From: Streptomyces sp. NBC_00193
GTDB taxonomy: Bacteria; Actinomycetota; Actinomycetes; Streptomycetales; Streptomycetaceae
Direction of reading: 5' to 3'
Length of the DNA: 64,000 nt
Assembly: GCF_026342735.1 (NCBI RefSeq)
Contig: NZ_JAPEMM010000001.1
Location: 3,596,001 to 3,660,000, forward strand
Made by a program: the position numbers and the translations under genes. The number at the start of each line of letters is the position of its first letter. The stretch's first letter is position 1. Shown here in pieces: positions 63,176 through 64,000 of the stretch. The notes below the pieces were generated by a model. That model saw nothing but the letters and a program-made list of their open reading frames with translations. It had not been told where the DNA came from and made no database searches.

Positions 63176-64000
63176 GTGCCGTCCATCGACGTCGTCGTAG
63201 CCCGGGAAATCCTGGACTCCCGAGGCAATCCCACGGTCGAGGTCGAGGTGGGCCTCGACGATGGCAGCACCGGCCGTGCTGCAGTTCCGTCCGGCGCCTC
63301 CACCGGAGCGTTCGAAGCCGTAGAGCTCCGCGACGGTGACCCCAACCGCTACTTCGGCAAGGGCGTCGAGAAGGCGGTCCTCGCCGTCATCGAGCAGCTC
63401 GGCCCGGAGCTCGTCGGCTACGACGCCACCGAGCAGCGCCTGATCGACCAGGCGATGATCGACCTGGACGCCACCGAGAACAAGGGCTCCCTCGGCGCCA
63501 ACGCCATCCTCGGTGTCTCCCTCGCCGTCGCGCACGCCGCGTCCGAGGCCTCCGACCTCCCGCTCTTCCGCTACCTCGGCGGCCCGAACGCGCACCTGCT
63601 GCCCGTTCCGATGATGAACATCCTGAACGGTGGGTCGCACGCCGACTCCAACGTCGACATCCAGGAGTTCATGATCGCCCCGATCGGCGCGGAGTCCTTC
63701 TCCGAGGCCCTCCGCTGGGGTGCCGAGGTCTACCACACCCTCAAGAAGGTCCTGCACACCAAGGGCCTCTCCACCGGTCTGGGCGACGAGGGCGGCTTCG
63801 CGCCGAACCTCGAGTCGAACCGCGCCGCGCTGGACCTCATCGTCGAGGCCATCAAGCAGGCCGGCTACGTCCCGGGCACCCAGATCGCGCTCGCGCTCGA
63901 CGTCGCCGCGTCCGAGTTCTACAAGGACGGCAACTACGAGTTCGAGGGCAAGTCCCGCTCGGCCGCCGAGATGACGGACTACTACGCCGAGCTCGTCGAG
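63176..64000 (+). CDS. eno: Enolase, 3' part beyond the window
   Basis: Converts 2-phosphoglycerate to PEP in glycolysis. The first 275 residues are present and run open to the window edge: VVAREILDSRGNPTVEVEV, VPSGASTGAFEAVELRDGD, ENKGSLGANAILGVSLA, LPVPMMNILNGGSHA, and GLGDEGGFAPNL with the catalytic Glu. GTG start with AAGGAG 7 bp upstream. The frame continues past base 64000, so the C-terminal catalytic Lys and remaining metal ligands are outside the window. Confidence 0.97.
   Translation, partial: MPSIDVVVAREILDSRGNPTVEVEVGLDDGSTGRAAVPSGASTGAFEAVELRDGDPNRYFGKGVEKAVLAVIEQLGPELVGYDATEQRLIDQAMIDLDATENKGSLGANAILGVSLAVAHAASEASDLPLFRYLGGPNAHLLPVPMMNILNGGSHADSNVDIQEFMIAPIGAESFSEALRWGAEVYHTLKKVLHTKGLSTGLGDEGGFAPNLESNRAALDLIVEAIKQAGYVPGTQIALALDVAASEFYKDGNYEFEGKSRSAAEMTDYYAELVE

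Overview
This window is chromosomal DNA from a high-GC actinomycete, almost certainly a Streptomyces. The evidence is very high GC with strong third-position GC bias, GTG and TTG starts, coupled GTGA/ATGA gene junctions, three Rpf-type muralytic proteins, and a gene order (enolase, two Rpf proteins, P450, MazG, Mfd, GlmU, Prs, Ctc/L25, Pth, PEP carboxylase, GalE, ABC-F, IspE, RsmA, RpfB, TatD) that I recall from the core arm of Streptomyces chromosomes (SCO3096-SCO3153 in S. coelicolor). The correspondence is from memory, not from a search.

Layout. 0-5.1 kb: zinc-ribbon protein, TatD, then a translationally coupled rpfB-rsmA-ispE set. 5.2-5.5 kb: a dispersed inverted-repeat element. 5.6-12.5 kb: acyltransferase, ABC-F ATPase and two paralogous membrane-anchored beta-propeller proteins. 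12.5-16.1 kb: a broken secreted-protein gene, then two LuxR-type response regulators around galE. 16.0-18.0 kb: MarR regulator divergent from a SAM methyltransferase and a VOC protein. 18.1-23.0 kb: TetR-desaturase operon, then ppc. 23-27.2 kb: leftward pth, rplY, prs, glmU and tRNA-Gln(TTG).

27.3-34.8 kb is the most unusual part. An orphan histidine kinase is followed by two tandem unknown paralogues and then a dense set of polymorphic-toxin-type modules without an obvious secretion gene: a YwqJ-like deaminase with a SUKH-3 protein, a WHH-type HNH nuclease fused to a SUKH-1 domain, and an 853-residue protein that joins a YrhB/Imm35-like domain, collagen-like repeats carrying a recurring ATML motif, a deaminase-like domain and a SUKH-4-like domain.

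34.9-48.7 kb: DivIVA-like coiled-coil protein, second copy of the inverted-repeat element, membrane protein, MFS exporter, MacB/FtsX-type ABC pair, VapBC-type toxin-antitoxin, mfd, a small MT0933-like protein and two lipoproteins. 48.8-57.7 kb: an orphan HTH-N6-methylase-like protein, a coupled membrane protein and Ser/Thr kinase, a YfhO-type membrane protein, a SurA-like lipoprotein that ends exactly at a MITE-like palindrome, and mazG. 57.7-64 kb: flavohemoglobin divergent from a P450, then rpfC-like, a ydaO-type (c-di-AMP) riboswitch with rpfA, and enolase running off the right edge.

Most genes are conserved housekeeping or cell-wall/resuscitation functions. The accessory signals are the SUKH/deaminase/nuclease cluster, the VapBC pair, the two repeat families and the broken gene at 12.5 kb. 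All positions were read by eye from the sequence; no searches or folding programs were run.
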